Shown here in pieces: positions 31,470 through 43,009 of a stretch of 64,000 bases of DNA. The DNA lies in the NCBI GenBank assembly GCA_030386875.1, contig CM059576.1, positions 19,534,058 to 19,598,057 of the forward strand, read 5' to 3'. The first letter of the stretch is position 1; the number at the start of each line of letters is the position of its first letter. Source of the DNA: Morinoia aosen. Taxonomy: Eukaryota; Arthropoda; Malacostraca; Amphipoda; Talitridae. The position numbers and the translations under genes were made by a program. The notes beneath the pieces are model-generated. The model made no database searches. It was not told the origin of the DNA and was given only the letters and a program-made list of their open reading frames with translations.

Positions 31470-31870
31470 TTGGGTAAATGTATGAATGTACATACACATA
31501 CGAATACATGTATATACATACAAACATATGCACACAGATACCAGAATACAAGCATGAAAATTATGAAAAATATAAGTTTTATTTTCTAATTAAAAATTTT
31601 TCAACATTATGGGCATCAGTTGATAAGTACCTTTTTCAAATATGTATGGGTGATCACAAAACACAACAAATTTATATTTTTTGTGAATGGTTTACAATAA
31701 TAAAGTGAAAATGATGAGTAAGGATAGTGTTACATGTTGCAGGTGAAAAAAGGGCGTTATTTACAGTTCACATGGTAGTTACTAGTCCAGCGTGATAGTA
31801 TGTGCACATTTGCACACATATTCCCACATATACTCATTTACGTACACATAACAGGCATACACACACACAG
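31470..31870. repeat. microsatellite-like CATA/TACA tracts
   Basis: Two stretches (31480-31545 and 31800-31872) are rich in TACATA/CACACATA words. Short frames over them are repeats of Tyr/Val/Cys/Met with no meaning. Confidence 0.7.
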
Positions 31871-32142
31871 AAGTAAGCATGTTTGCAAATACCAGTAAAT
31901 CGGCAAACAAATCATAATACATAGGCATACTACAAAACCTGTCGTGTATGTGTTGATAAACAAGACAATGAGCGTAGGAGATAAGTAAGCACTTATTTAG
32001 TATATTCTGTAGCTGATAATTATTAAACAAAGGAGATTATTAAGCAATAGAGATATTGAGCAAATGAGATTCGTAAATACTTATTAAGTATGTTCTGTAG
32101 TTAGGAATTACTGTTGGGATGCTAAATGACAAAAAAGAACCA

Positions 32143-32905
32143 ATAGAGTAGTACAGAAATTAGAATACAATGCTCACACAAATGATTCATTCAAAAGTAT
32201 AAAATAATTGAGCTTTTTGGTCTTTACAAGCTCTTCATCTGTAATTTCATTTACAATATACTGACTGATGATGGCAACAAAGAACACAAACAATTATTAA
32301 TTGCACAAATTAACCATCAGGATCATTCAACCCAAGACAAAAGTAACTTCTTACTTCCTTATTATTCAAAACCTCGGTCACACCACAGTTTGCTCTTCAT
32401 TGGAATAAAAATTGGAATGCAATCCCTGCTGAGATCCAAAAGAAAGGCTCTTACAAAGCTTTCAAAGCAAATCTCGAATTCCTCTTCATATCTAAATATT
32501 AATCACACAAGGTTTTCAAGTCAATTTTTTTTGCTGTATGACTTATCTTGACAGGGGGATTTTGCCGTGATTAATGACATAGATCTTGAGTCTAATCATA
32601 CTCATTATCATTTCCAATAATATACTGGTACCATCTAGTCCATACAAACTATTTTTGTAAAATTAAGCATTGAATCATGATAGAACCAATTTATTGATCA
32701 GTCTTGTATGCCCTTAGGTAAATTATATTAGATTAAATATAACTGTTCCCTTTCAAATAGTATTGATGATAGGATGCCCTAGAAGTTGCTAAACTTATTT
32801 GGACCTACAAGTTGATAAACTCAAATATGTCCATTGTACTAGACTCAAAAACAACCCACTGCTATATCACTAGCAGTAATTAAATTGGTAAAATTGCTTA
32901 AAGTC
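32143..32905 (+). pseudogene. C-terminal part and 3' tail of the decayed non-LTR element
   Basis: QKLEYNAHTNDSFKS, SKPRSHHSLLFIG-like and WNAIPAEIQKKGSYKAFKAN match the copy at 61660-61990 in order, with frameshifts. The 3' untranslated part also matches (ATCACTGCTAG-like end near 32870) and finishes in a TTAAATTGGTAAAATTGCTTA tail that parallels 62370-62398. Confidence 0.7.
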
Positions 32906-33100
32906 AAGAAAGTAGTTCATAAAATATGAGTAAGCTTGATGCAAAAATTAATGATGCTGAAAAACCGGACAGCAATGAACCAAAAAAAGATGGTCTGTAA
33001 CAAAACGAAAAATTATTCCATTTCAACAAAAGAATGCCTACCTTACCTACAGCTCAGGACCTTTCATATTTTCCCTGAGATTGCCAATTCTCAAAGAAAT
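32890..33100 (+). repeat. dispersed repeat A, right part
   Basis: AAGAAAGTAGTTCATAAAAT, ATGCTGAAAAACCGGACAGC, AGATGGTCTGTAACAAAAC, TTTCAACAAAAGAATGCCTA and CAGCTCAGGACCTTTCATAT keep the family order. Confidence 0.7.
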
Positions 33101-33488
33101 AGTTGTATTCCTATGACAAGTGATGGTTTTTAAATACATAACATGACACTCATAGCATGGTTCAGTAGGTAGAAAGAATATAAGTAATATAAGGTTTACT
33201 GTGAGAGCAATTCCTAAAAAAAATCCATGGTGTGAATGCTCAGGTGGCAGACACTAAATATTGTGCCATGTAAAGGAATGATAAATGTTGTACTTCAATA
33301 ATCTACTGTAAACAAAAATATACTTGCAGTAGTGCACTCCCAATTGTTCACACATCTCCCCAAATGGGGTGTACACCAAACTGTAGGCAACAGAACAGTA
33401 TAAAATCTAGAGCAATATATTGCAGATGATGTTAAAACAGTTTAAAACAGTTTAATATATTGCAGATGATGTTAAAACAGTTTAAAAC

Positions 33489-33790
33489 ATGGCACAATAT
33501 GTGCTCGTCGTAGCCGCGCGACCATCAAACTTGCCTCCGTCCAGGCAGACCCTGGTTCGAGTCCCGCGCTGGTGGCGATTTTCTCTGTTGGGTATTGGAG
33601 AAAAATTCCAAGCACAATACCCCACTCTACCCAGGTGTCTGAAATGGGTACCGGTCTTGACCGGGGGAAAGCGTAATGGCGTCCTGGCGTTAGTTATAAG
33701 GCATTTGAAAATCCAATGTACAAAGTGATATGTATCAGGCTTGATTGGAAATAAAGCATCCGTAGATGCCTTCATTATTATTATTCATTA
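33489..33790 (+). mobile_element. tRNA-derived SINE
   Basis: The head has a B-box match CCTGGTTCGAGTCCCGCG at about 33550. The body follows (GGGTACCGGTCTTGACCGGG, AAGCGTAATGGCGTCCTGGC) and it ends in GATGCCTTCATTATTATTAT, a simple ATT tail. GC-rich against its surroundings. A-box similarity upstream (TCGTAGCCGCGCGACC) is moderate. A pol III-driven retroposon copied by a non-LTR partner. Confidence 0.75.
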
Positions 33791-34729
33791 TTAACTCTTT
33801 GCATCCAGTGTTGACCCATCTTCACTCACAGCATGGGATTTCAAATTTGTCTATGCTCCTAAAATTTACAAAATGTGTGCACCAATTGCATTATCTTCAA
33901 ACTTTGTTTTATCTTCTGTGAGACTAACTAAAGAAGTTTCATTCATATCAGAATTGTCCATTCATACCATACCAAAATTACGGGAAAAATATTTAATGGG
34001 CAATTTTGTTTTATTTTTGGAACAAAAATATTGGTTGTATTCCACTTGAGTACAAGACCCATCAAAAATGACGAGATGCTTTTTTCAAAAAAATCTTCCA
34101 AATGTAAATTATAAACATTTATATTCATCCTGACAGGACACATGATTAAAATATTCTTTGCATCACAGATTCGATCATCAAGCATCCTTAATACTTTCAC
34201 CACAATTGGTAAAACTGAAGTTCAATATTCAATTGAAGTTTAAAGTCAATTGTACCAAACTTTTTTGAAAATGGCAATCAGTAACTGAATCATATATTCA
34301 TTTAGCTTTAATCAAGTAATTATTAAAATTGAGTTTATGACTACTGGTTGGTCAGCAGCATTATGAAAATGCATTTCGTGTCAACTTGTAGCACACGTTG
34401 CACGGTCAGAGTAAAGAGTGTGGCAGAGAGACGGACCAACCAAGAATAACTGTGTATTTAGAAATCTAGCCCATTGTAATAACATTGAAAAAATTATAAA
34501 CAAGCTGATACATAAATTTATTGATCAAAGGAGCAACCTTATAGTTTATTGTCCAAGGAGACTTTATTTTCCTTTGATTACATTTCACATTTTTTAAGAT
34601 CACAAAACCCTTGCCCTTGAAGCAGTGCGGTAAGCTTGCATCTCAATACCTTTTAGTTGATTTCCTTACGTGAAAGGCTTCGTTTTCTACCGTAGTATCA
34701 ACTGCCTTTGTCTCATGCCCAGACCAGAC

Positions 34730-34956
34730 TTAACCCTTTAACTTCCGAATTTTTGTACTCATATTACCGTTGGCACAACCAACGCCTCTAAACTGGCGCT
34801 AGCATCAGGCAGTCACCAATCAGGATGAGATAGGAACTGCCACTTGGCAGAGAACTTCAAAGAACACATTTGGGAACTAATTGAAGAAGAAATAAAATAT
34901 ATTGAAGGTATTTTTGAAAGAGGACGCTGGTGTCCTCTTAGGCATTAAAGGGTTAA
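34730..34956. mobile_element. 227-bp TTAA-flanked MITE
   Basis: TTAACCCTTTAACTTCC at the left and the reverse complement TTAACCCTTTAATGCC at the right form inverted ends, each with TTAA as in piggyBac-type insertions. Its right end is 11 bases from the splice donor of the zinc-finger start exon. Confidence 0.8.
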
Positions 34957-34967
34957 GTCTCACCCAC

Positions 34968-35156
34968 CTTGCTGCCTGTCCTCTGCTGCAGCTTCCTGCT
35001 TGATGCAATCCTGCCTGCAACACAGCCTCTCCACTTCAGCATCCGTCAGCTTGTGCACCATAACCACTGCATGCTCCATGCTGGATGCTTAGGTACCTGA
35101 CCAATGGGCAATGGAGTGTTTGTTTGCTCTAATGTTTGAGAAACTAAACCTTCAAC
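34968..35156 (-). CDS. zinc-finger gene, exon with start codon
   Basis: On the minus strand a T-rich acceptor (TTTTTTCAG) ends at 35157, so at least one more upstream exon is likely. An in-frame TAA precedes the ATG at 35079-35077. Thirty-seven codons follow (MEHAVVMVHKLTDAEVERLC, then an IKQE motif), ending in one extra G and the donor G|GTGGGTGAG at 34967. The single left-over base fits the next exon (phase 1). IKQE matches the SUMO-attachment consensus; similar IKPE and VKDE occur in the next exon. No KRAB- or ZAD-type domain is seen. Product: N-terminus of a C2H2 protein, nucleus expected. Confidence 0.6.
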
Positions 35157-35430
35157 CTGAAAAAAATAAAAATTTAACACTGATCTTCCATCATTTCAAA
35201 AAATGATATGTAGGCCAAACATTTCATTAATGCAAGCTCCTATATCAAATGGATTGGACAATTTAATTTATTGATTGAATAGGTTAATTTACTTTTTATC
35301 CATGTGTTATAGGATGAACAATTCAAAGTTTTCTTAGTGAAAAAAAAAGACTATGTAGTCAAACAATTTTTTCCTTGAAGCAAGCCAATTTTTCAAATCT
35401 TTTACTTTTTCAAATAAAATTATCAAATTT
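35157..35430. other. upstream of the zinc-finger start exon
   Basis: By the acceptor at 35157 this is intron; the first exon and promoter were not located. A+T-rich, nothing else seen. Confidence 0.35.
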
Positions 35431-36025
35431 GGTATAATTTCAGAACAACACACTAATTGATTTTTGATATTTTGATGTTTGCATAATGTTAATGTCATCA
35501 AAATGAACAACTTTTCTTCTATAGGCTTTACATTGCAAATGCATATTTACCCAGTTATAGCGGTAAAGTAATTTCCACCTTTCTTAACAGTTTTCCTCTT
35601 TCAAATGGCAAACATCGTGGCATTATTGTTGTTCAAGCTGTCATACAGCTGACTGGAGGTTATTGCTAAGTGGTGTATCTCTTTATCTGTGTTGCCATCC
35701 ATTCTGGGACGGTGACACATAGCCCCACCTCCTCTTTTCAAAAACATGCATACCGGTAAGTAAGGTTACATGATGTTAGGTTACGTCAGGCCATGTTACA
35801 TTAGGTTATATCAGGTTATGTCAGGCTAGGTTACATTAGGTTATGTCAGGTTATGTTACATTAGGTTAGATTAGTTAAGTTACATTTCATCACCTCTATA
35901 ACTAGTTAAATATTCATTTTCAGCGGTATGTGCATAGAAAAAATTTTGTTTTATTTTCATGTCATTGCCATAGTGCAAGCAATAAAAAATTGAAAATTGA
36001 TTAGTGTGTTGTTCTGGAAATTACC
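35431..36025. mobile_element. GGTAAAT-family inverted-repeat element, 595 bp
   Basis: The left arm (GGTATAATTTCAGAACAACA...) and right arm (reverse complement GGTAATTTCCAGAACAACAC...) match over more than 100 bases. Flanks TCAAATTT and TAAAATTC match at 6 of 8. Inside lies a tract of TTACATTAGGTTATGTCAGG-like repeats (35757-35885). Confidence 0.7.
35757..35885 (+). repeat. tandem AGGTTA-type tract
   Basis: Six or seven imperfect copies of TTACATTAGGTTATGTCAGG. Words like TTAGG recall the arthropod telomere repeat but the period is 20, so it is a minisatellite. Confidence 0.75.
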
Positions 36026-36938
36026 TAAAATTCCTTGGTGAGTTAATTTTTTTTTCGTGGTCTGGTGGCCTAATAACAATCAATTACTAAAAAATAAGAT
36101 TAATGATTGAGTCTAATGATTAATAAATAACAAGTAGTTAACAGAAGCCAAAGATTTGAAAGCAACTTTGAACCTCACAAGTCATAGAAGATACAGTCTT
36201 CATTAGGGTCTCCTATTGGCGGAACATTAAGAAGGCAGAAGTAGTCATCCAGATATAGTTTCAGAATGGAATTAGTCTACTACCCATATACTAGGCTTAA
36301 CAGAATGGTTGCAATGCCAAATCGTCAGTAACTATGTCATGAGAATTAGTAGCATTTGATGGATCTAAACATTTTATCATAATTAAGACTGGACCTTGCA
36401 AACTGGTGCAGTGAATTCAGGTGTAGCTAAAATGTTATACGCAATAAATAAGACTTATTCATTTATTGACATATGCAATCAAGAATGAATGAATAACACA
36501 ACTAAGGAATAATACGGTATTTGTAAAGTAAAGGACCATTATCGATTTTTCAATTTTTGCTGCCTAAGCATAGTTATTTAGATAGAAATGAACAATTTTT
36601 CTTCTATGCACTTTCAGTCGCAAATGAGTTTTAATGAGTTATAACGGTATGTTAATTTTTGTCTTTGATGACTGTAATACGTTCAAATAAACAGCGACTA
36701 AGCGATTTTCCAATTTTTGTTGCTTAAATAATGGTAATAAAATTGAAATAAACTACTTTTCTACACACTTTTTGTGGCAAATAAGTATTTAATGAGTTAT
36801 AGCGGTAGGTTTAGTTTCGTCTTCCATACAGCAGAAACTGTTGCGAGCTTGAGCTGTTAGAGTACGTTTGGGTGCTTTGCAATTTATTATTAGCCGATCA
36901 TGCTGAGCCTGAACCAACTTCTAGAATCTTTTAGTTAA

Positions 36939-39900
36939 GGAGGCCATCTGGGTAGAAATCAGGATAGGTGTTGATTTTCTGTTTTTATATGCATCTTATA
37001 GAAGGTTTTCTTGCGCTTCCATTGGTACTTTCCGTTTACGTCTACTGCGAAAAGTGCACCCACCAGAGGGGGGAAAGCGATGGGGGTGGAGTGACCTAGA
37101 ACCCTCCCCCCTCTTTATTGGGGGTCAATTGAGCGTGTTTCTCTGCGGGAATGGCATTATAGTTCGTTAATGGGCTACTCAAAGTACTTCCATTATTCAA
37201 ACGAAACATTCTAATGCTGAGTAAATATTTTTTTATAATTTTTGACAATTTCAGAATTTAGATGTTCTGCCGTATCTATGATACCGCAGCTTTCATTCAT
37301 AGCTCGATGACAGCTGCAGTATCATAGCTATAGCAATGACGAGCATACCAATCCAAAGGGCTTGAAAAGAGCTATAAAACAAAGGAGTTGACTTCACAAA
37401 AAAACGTATTATGGTCCAAAAAAAAATTAAAAATTAAAAAAATTGGTTCTCAAGAATTACACCTATTCTCTTTTGTTGTATATTTGTAACGATATATTCA
37501 ACAAAAGTTATACATATACGTGGAGAGGATAGGCGCGACAACCGGCAGGTCCATGCTGCGCGAGCCAAAGGGCATAGGAAGGGAGGACATTAGGAGCAGG
37601 GAGAAGTAGGTTTAGGGGGTAGAGGCTATATCGAGAGCTAGTCCAAAATACATCAAATATACGGGAGTTATTGTGAATAAACAACATAGCACAGGAAAAT
37701 AGTGGGTTAAAAAGATTATTATCTCCAAGCAAGGGACTAAGGAATGTTGGTATTTGAGAGTAAAGCGCAGAGTAATTTCAGATTGAAGAGAGGGACACGT
37801 AGCATAAGGGAAGCGAAGCTTAAGAGTGAACCAATTAGAAGGCGAGGATTTTTGCGGGCATTCGCTTAGCAGATACGCGTCTCTTGTTCGGGGGCGACGT
37901 ATAAATAACGCAGACAGAAGGCTAGCCGGTCTATTTCGCCGATTTACTTACTCAGTGCAGGATGTAGGCCCAAGTTATCCACGATGGGAGGTAAGAATCA
38001 GGCTTTGTATTTGTTCAAATACCATGCTCAACTGGGGTGTTTCGATTTGATTTGAAATGGGATAAATGGGAATTCAGAGTGTCCGTGTTTATTTTAGTAA
38101 AGTGCAGTCTTTATATTTTTAATGAAGTTGTTGGCTAGGTGGGGGGCGCAGTGATTTTCATTGTTAATATTGAAATTAGCTCTTTGGGTTTTCATTTCAA
38201 ATTATCCTCGAATTGTTCTCGTGTTTAGAGTTTCACTTTAATGTGAGGAATGAAAGAATTATTATTACTTAGAGGGAAATCAGAATATTTGTGTTCTTAT
38301 TGAACTATTGAAGTGCATGCTAAATGGTTTTCATTTAAACTTAATCCGAAACATAGTGCTTTGTGATTTGTTTTGTTAAGCGGGGTAAAATATTCATCCA
38401 ACGCAGAGGGAAAATAAATAAATTTTATGATTGATTTGGGGAGTAAAATTAGAGCAAGTCTATTTGGAGTAGGTGTATTGCAGGGAATAAAGATTCAAAT
38501 GGAACTAGTTACTTAATATGCTCATTGTTCACAGGCGGGTTGGGTTGTGTTGGGCCTCCGCAACTGCGGGGTTCTCTCTGCAACCGAGCGCTGTCTTTGC
38601 AGCTGGGCAGTCGTGGTGCTCTCTGCAGCTTTCAAATCTCAGGCAGCCAGGGGGCAACCTTCAGCGAAATGTCGCTGAGCGGGATAGCAAAACATCTGAG
38701 GGACGACTCAAGTTCCATCAAGTTAACATCAGTGCACATACTGAGTAGCAGGTCAACTACATACAGTGAAGTCGCAGGCATGTTGCGTGCGCGTAGGGGT
38801 TTGCTGGTGCAGTGAAACGCGATACGCTTTGCAGTGGGCGCTTTGGTATTGGTAGGTAACAACATTTCTATTCCCTGGTATTGTGATATGTAACGCAAAG
38901 GTTGGGTTTTGCTGCAATGTAAACTTCTCTCATTTTGCTACACCTATGTCTGAACAGGCACTGGTTATTAATTCAACGTACGATTTTACGTGTTCATTAG
39001 TTAACTTGAAATAAAGTAATCAATAATGTACCATTAACAGAGTGTTTCATTTCCCCGTGTTGAACTAGGGTATTGGTGTGGGTGAGCAGATCAGTATTTA
39101 CTTTCTCTATTTTTCCAACTGTTCTACCAATTCCTCTTTCTGTGTTTTCCGCTCTACATTTTCATCTTTCCCCTCTTACTAAGGAGGTTTTGAGTCCTCC
39201 ATTCGAACTAACACAGTGGAGGCGCCTGATCAGCGCCGTGGCCAACACTGTGCTTTAGTTTCGTGACATATTTTTTCCCAGAGTTACAGAGCTACAGCAA
39301 TGTAAATTATATCAATCGAAAGGGCTTGAAAAGAGCTACAAACGCTCATGAGTTAATTGTAGATAATCCTGTAGTTCATAAGATAAAAAGAAAAACATTT
39401 TTTTTGTGTGAAAAAACACGTTTTCTGGAAACTCGATAATTGGTTTCTCAAATGTATCTCCTTCCACAATTTTAGAGCTACGAGAATGGTTTATATACCA
39501 TTCGATAGGGCTTAGCAAGGTGTATCCATAAACAATAGCATTTTTTGATACAGTTATTATTTTGAAAATTACACCACATGATAAAAAAATGAAAAAAAAT
39601 GCATTTTTTTTTAATTCCCAAAATCCACAAAAAGAAGTTATCAAAATTCCCTATTGCTTTTGGTTATATAGACATATAAAAAATCTAAAAACGAAGTACT
39701 TGCTTTGTAACTTCAAAATTGTAGAAGGAGATAGATTTTACAAAACCCCCTATTTTATCACATTTTTCGTATAAAGAAAAAATGTGCAGACAAAAATTTC
39801 GTCTAAATAACAAATGATCTATGCATCATTTGACACCTACTGTGAAAATTTCAGAGAAATCCATCCATAAATAACGGATTTTTTTTACCCAGACGGCCTC
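36939..39900. mobile_element. TTAA-flanked element 1, 2.96 kb
   Basis: TTAA at 36935-36938 and 39901-39904; ends GGAGGCCATCTGGGTA and (reverse complement) GAGGCCGTCTGGGTA. The pre-insertion sequence survives as a paralogue on the minus strand at about 59238-59275 (ATCTTTTAGTTAATAACACA), which has a single TTAA. The interior holds a promoter-and-exon-like segment but no piggyBac transposase. Confidence 0.8.
37900..38852 (+). other. promoter- and exon-like segment inside TTAA element 1
   Basis: TATAAATA at 37900-37907, a donor GAG|GTAAGAATC at 37991, and an acceptor TTGTTCACAG ending at 38534. The region from 38535 is GC-richer and open in one frame to TGA at 38813-38815. It contains an ATG at 38669 (MSLSGIAKHLRDDSSSIKLT..., 48 codons). 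A further donor-like TTG|GTAGGTAAC is at about 38853. This looks like a 5' leader exon, intron and second exon, either captured from a host gene or the element's own. The protein is not recognised. Confidence 0.35.
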
Positions 39901-39904
39901 TTAA

Positions 39905-40949
39905 GGAGACCGGACGCCTATTTTCTTTTATTTAAAAAAATACTTCCACACTGAAATAAGCATTTAGGTATTCAGAGCACGTTCGAAGCATTTGAATAAA
40001 CATGTATAGCCTATAAAGTTTTCAAAATTTGTCATTTCGAAATGATTTCAACGGTCCTAGCTGACCCAACCAATAATAATTAAGATAAATTGAGATTGTA
40101 TATGTTTCTTTGTTTACCTTATTTTGAAGGATCGGAATGTCGGGTTTCAAAATGCACCTCCTCCTACAGTTTTTAAGCTAAAGGAATGATTTGAGTATCA
40201 TTGGATGCGGAAAAACGTGGGCATTTCAAAAACTAAATTGGCAATTCAAAATTCATTTCCAATCATGAGTTGTGACATCATACAGTGTGTTTTTTATGAA
40301 AGAAGACGTGCCATGGAACTTTTTGTTTTCCATTTCAAATTGAATGTCTAGAGAATGCCATGTTAGTTTTTGGAACTTACAAGTATTTCCGCATCCAATG
40401 ACCAAAATCATCACTTTTACTCAAAAACTGTCGGAGGAGATGCATTTTGAAAAACTCCCCCAAAAATTTTGCTTTCTATGAATATCTCGTTTTCCTTGAA
40501 GAAAATTACATTTTTTACTCAAGATTAATAATTTCAAATTGCATTTCCTACCAGTGTATCAAATTTCATTGCTCTAGGTTCAATATCAAAGAAATTCTTC
40601 CTAAAGGAGTATTCTACCCTTCCGAGCACTTTGCCATACATGATATTTAGGTTTTTCTTATTCCTACGAAATAACGATAACACAACTAATTTTATATAGT
40701 ATTTCACTTGGTTTTTCCATTGTTTTCTCCCTTTGGGTATTATGGAAACCCTCTGGATATGCCTCCAAAATACCCTTTTTTGGAGGGTATTTAGGGTAAA
40801 ATATCTCCTTTGGTGAGTATTTTGGGGGGTTAGAAGCCTCGTACAGGGTTCCCGTATTCACTACGTGATGTAGAAAGGGTTTAGGATCATTTTTAGGCAA
40901 AAATCTCATATATGATATCTCGATCCAAAAGGACCCCTGTCCTGTCTCC
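39905..40949. mobile_element. TTAA-flanked element 2, 1.05 kb
   Basis: It shares TTAA 39901-39904 with element 1 and has TTAA at 40950-40953. Ends GGAGACCGGACGCC and (reverse complement) GGAGACAGGACAGG. No coding sequence of note; the 128-codon minus-strand frame at 40664-41050 runs past its end and looks accidental. Confidence 0.7.
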
Positions 40950-41159
40950 TTAATAACACAATAAAGGTTTTCGTCTTTGACGGCTGAAATGCGCTCAATT
41001 ATTCGAGCACGTTGGAAGGGAAAGTCCATTGAAGTCTTCTCTCCGAACAATTTCTTCCCGCTTCAAACACTAGAGTTGCGGTGAGTGATTTACGACCATA
41101 ACTTGTAAAATACTCATTTGCGATGGTAAGTGCATAGAAAAAAAATTGTTTATTAAGAC

Positions 41160-41706
41160 CCGTAAATGTTGAGGATTAACGGGGAATCAATATTTTATTT
41201 TTCGGTGCCTAAACGTAGTTAATTAGATTGAAATAAACAAGTTTTCTTCTCTGCACTTTCCGTCGTAAATAAGTATTTTAAGAGTTATAGCGGTAAATTA
41301 CTTACCGCAACTCAAGTGTTTGAAGCGGGAAGTAATTCATCAAGCCCGGCGATGGCAGCACTGCATTGGAGTCTTGCTTCCAGCGCTCTCGTCATCAAAG
41401 ACAAAACTAAACCTACCGCGCTAACTAGTAAATTATTTATTTGATGGAAAATGTGTATGGATGAAAAGTAGTTTATTTCGATGTTATTACCATGATTCAA
41501 GCAACAAAAATTCAAAAATCGATGAGTAGCTGTTTATTCGAGCACATACATCATCATAGACGAAACTAAACATACCGCTTTAATTCGTAAAATACTCATT
41601 TACGACGGAAAGTGCATGGATGAAAATTTGTTTATTTCGATCTAATTAACTGTGTTTAGCATTCAAAAAGTTGAAAATTGATTCCCGGTTAATCCTCAAT
41701 ATTTAC
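41160..41706. mobile_element. GGTAAAT-family element inserted in the right arm
   Basis: GTAAATGTTGAGGATTAACG on the left pairs with CGGTTAATCCTCAATATTTA on the right. It interrupts the right arm of the 5.27 kb element between TTTATT and AGATCTAATTAGC. A diverged 8-bp duplication (TTAAGACC/TTTAGATC) is possible. Confidence 0.6.
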
Positions 41707-41993
41707 CTTTAGATCTAATTAGCTATGTTTACGCACAAAAAAGTGGAAAATAGATTGTGGTCCTCTCCTTCACATTTACCAATAATGCTATAGAAAAAAC
41801 TTCCATATAAATATATATGCTCATGAACATTATAGTTCAACTATTATCATCTCTGAAATGAAAATGAAATTCCACCTGGTAACATACAATTCACGTTACA
41901 ATGTATAATTCATTTATTTGAGGTTATGTAAATAATTGACATTGAGAAAATTGAGCACATCCTAAAATTTTAGGCATCTTTCCTGCAAATAAT

Positions 41994-42840
41994 GGTAAAT
42001 GTTGAGGACTTGACCATAATTGATTTTCTAGTTTTGGATGCCTAAATATTGTTAATGAGATGAAAATAAATAAGTTTTCTTCAATGCACTTTCCGTCGGA
42101 AATGGGTATTTTACAAGTTATGGTGGAAAATGAGTTACCGGAACTCCAGTGTTTGAGGCGGGAAAAAATATACCGCGCGGTCCGACGTGAAAGTAAACAG
42201 GCATTGCCGTGCGCCAACCAAGCCGACTTTGCCATAACTCCACTGTTTGAGGCGGGAAAAAATGAATAAGAGAAGCAAACCCCCTATTACAAACGTAAAG
42301 AGGTTGGGTCGTGAGGGGTAGCCACAGTTCTTTTAGTGAAAATTATAAAGAAAGGTTGTAACCTACCTATTACGTCAAATGATACAAAACACATGTAGCC
42401 ATCACCGCTGCTTCGACGTAACTGGCGGCCTTGAGATGATCGCAGGTCCGTCCGTGACTTCAACCCCGGTATAGTGTGGGTTAGACGTATCTGGGAACAT
42501 TCGAATTAAGTCTTTCGCATCGACAATATAACTCGTCATCTCATTAACTATGTTTATGCATAGTAGAATTTCAATTGATTTATAATTTTCACTAAAAGAA
42601 CTGTGGCTACCCCTCACGACCCAACCTCTTTACGTTTGTAATAGGGTGATGCTTCCCTTATTTATTTATTCCCGCCTCAAACACTGGAGTTCCGGTAACT
42701 CATTTACCGCTATAACTTTTAAAATACTCGTTTCCGACAGAAAGTGCATTGAAGAAAACTTGTTTCTTTTGATCTCATTAACAACATTTAGGCATCAAAA
42801 ATTTGAAAATCAATCAAGGTCAAGTCCTCAACATTTACCC
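41994..42840. mobile_element. GGTAAAT-family element with 260-bp arms, 847 bp
   Basis: Perfect 8-bp duplication CAAATAAT at 41986-41993 and 42841-42848. Ends GGTAAATGTTGAGGACTTGA and its inverse. The arms also share TTTGAGGCGGGAA and a GGTTGGGTCGTGAGGGGTAG block (42308; inverted at 42611). The left arm has an extra ~100 bp with a second copy of the TTTGAGGCGGGAAAAAAT word. Confidence 0.85.
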
Positions 42841-43009
42841 AAATAATTAAGATCATCCCAGGCCCTTGCCAGATTCTGTCGATTCCATGGTCATTTTGCA
42901 TGTTTTTGTTGTAAAAGGACCCTTAGGTGGTAGACTATTCGTTCCTAAAATTTTATGGCGCTACGGACAATAATTCCCCCCCCACAGGGGGGGGGGGCTG
43001 AGGGGACAA

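Larger units (their letters stand above)
29185..32140. mobile_element. inferred 3 kb insertion splitting the decayed RT
   Basis: The RT copy stops at about 29180 and its C-terminal part resumes at about 32143 (compare the unbroken 61487-61997). A-rich words (AAAAAAAGAA near 29195, AAAAAAGAA near 32133) flank the gap and could be the duplicated target, but low complexity makes this uncertain. The segment contains a GC-rich two-exon-like block (29514-30430), a 28-bp minisatellite and further RT scraps. Confidence 0.4.
27031..34967 (-). other. large intron of the zinc-finger gene (first in the model)
   Basis: About 7.9 kb between the start exon and the acidic exon, with GTGGGTGAG donor and CACTTGCAG acceptor. 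It is filled with plus-strand non-LTR relics (28190-32905), a SINE, a MITE and repeat A. 27031-27714 and 33791-34729 show nothing recognisable. Confidence 0.5.
36516..41780. mobile_element. 5.27 kb nested GGTAAAT-family element
   Basis: Left end GGTATTTGTAAAGTAAAGGA and right end (reverse complement) GGTAAATGTGAAGGAGAGGA are inverted, with similarity running more than 100 bases inward. AATAATAC (36508-36515) and AATAATGC (41781-41788) flank it, 7 of 8 matching. Its interior is enlarged by two TTAA elements (36939-39900, 39905-40949) and by a same-family element (41160-41706). No transposase seen. Confidence 0.75.

Noticed and set aside
40664..41050. 128-codon minus-strand gene
   Set aside because: Crosses the border between a TTAA element and its host element; no motif, no codon pattern.
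42970..43000. C-run/G-run hairpin as a terminator-like signal
   Set aside because: Homopolymer slippage sequence in a repeat; no gene ends nearby.
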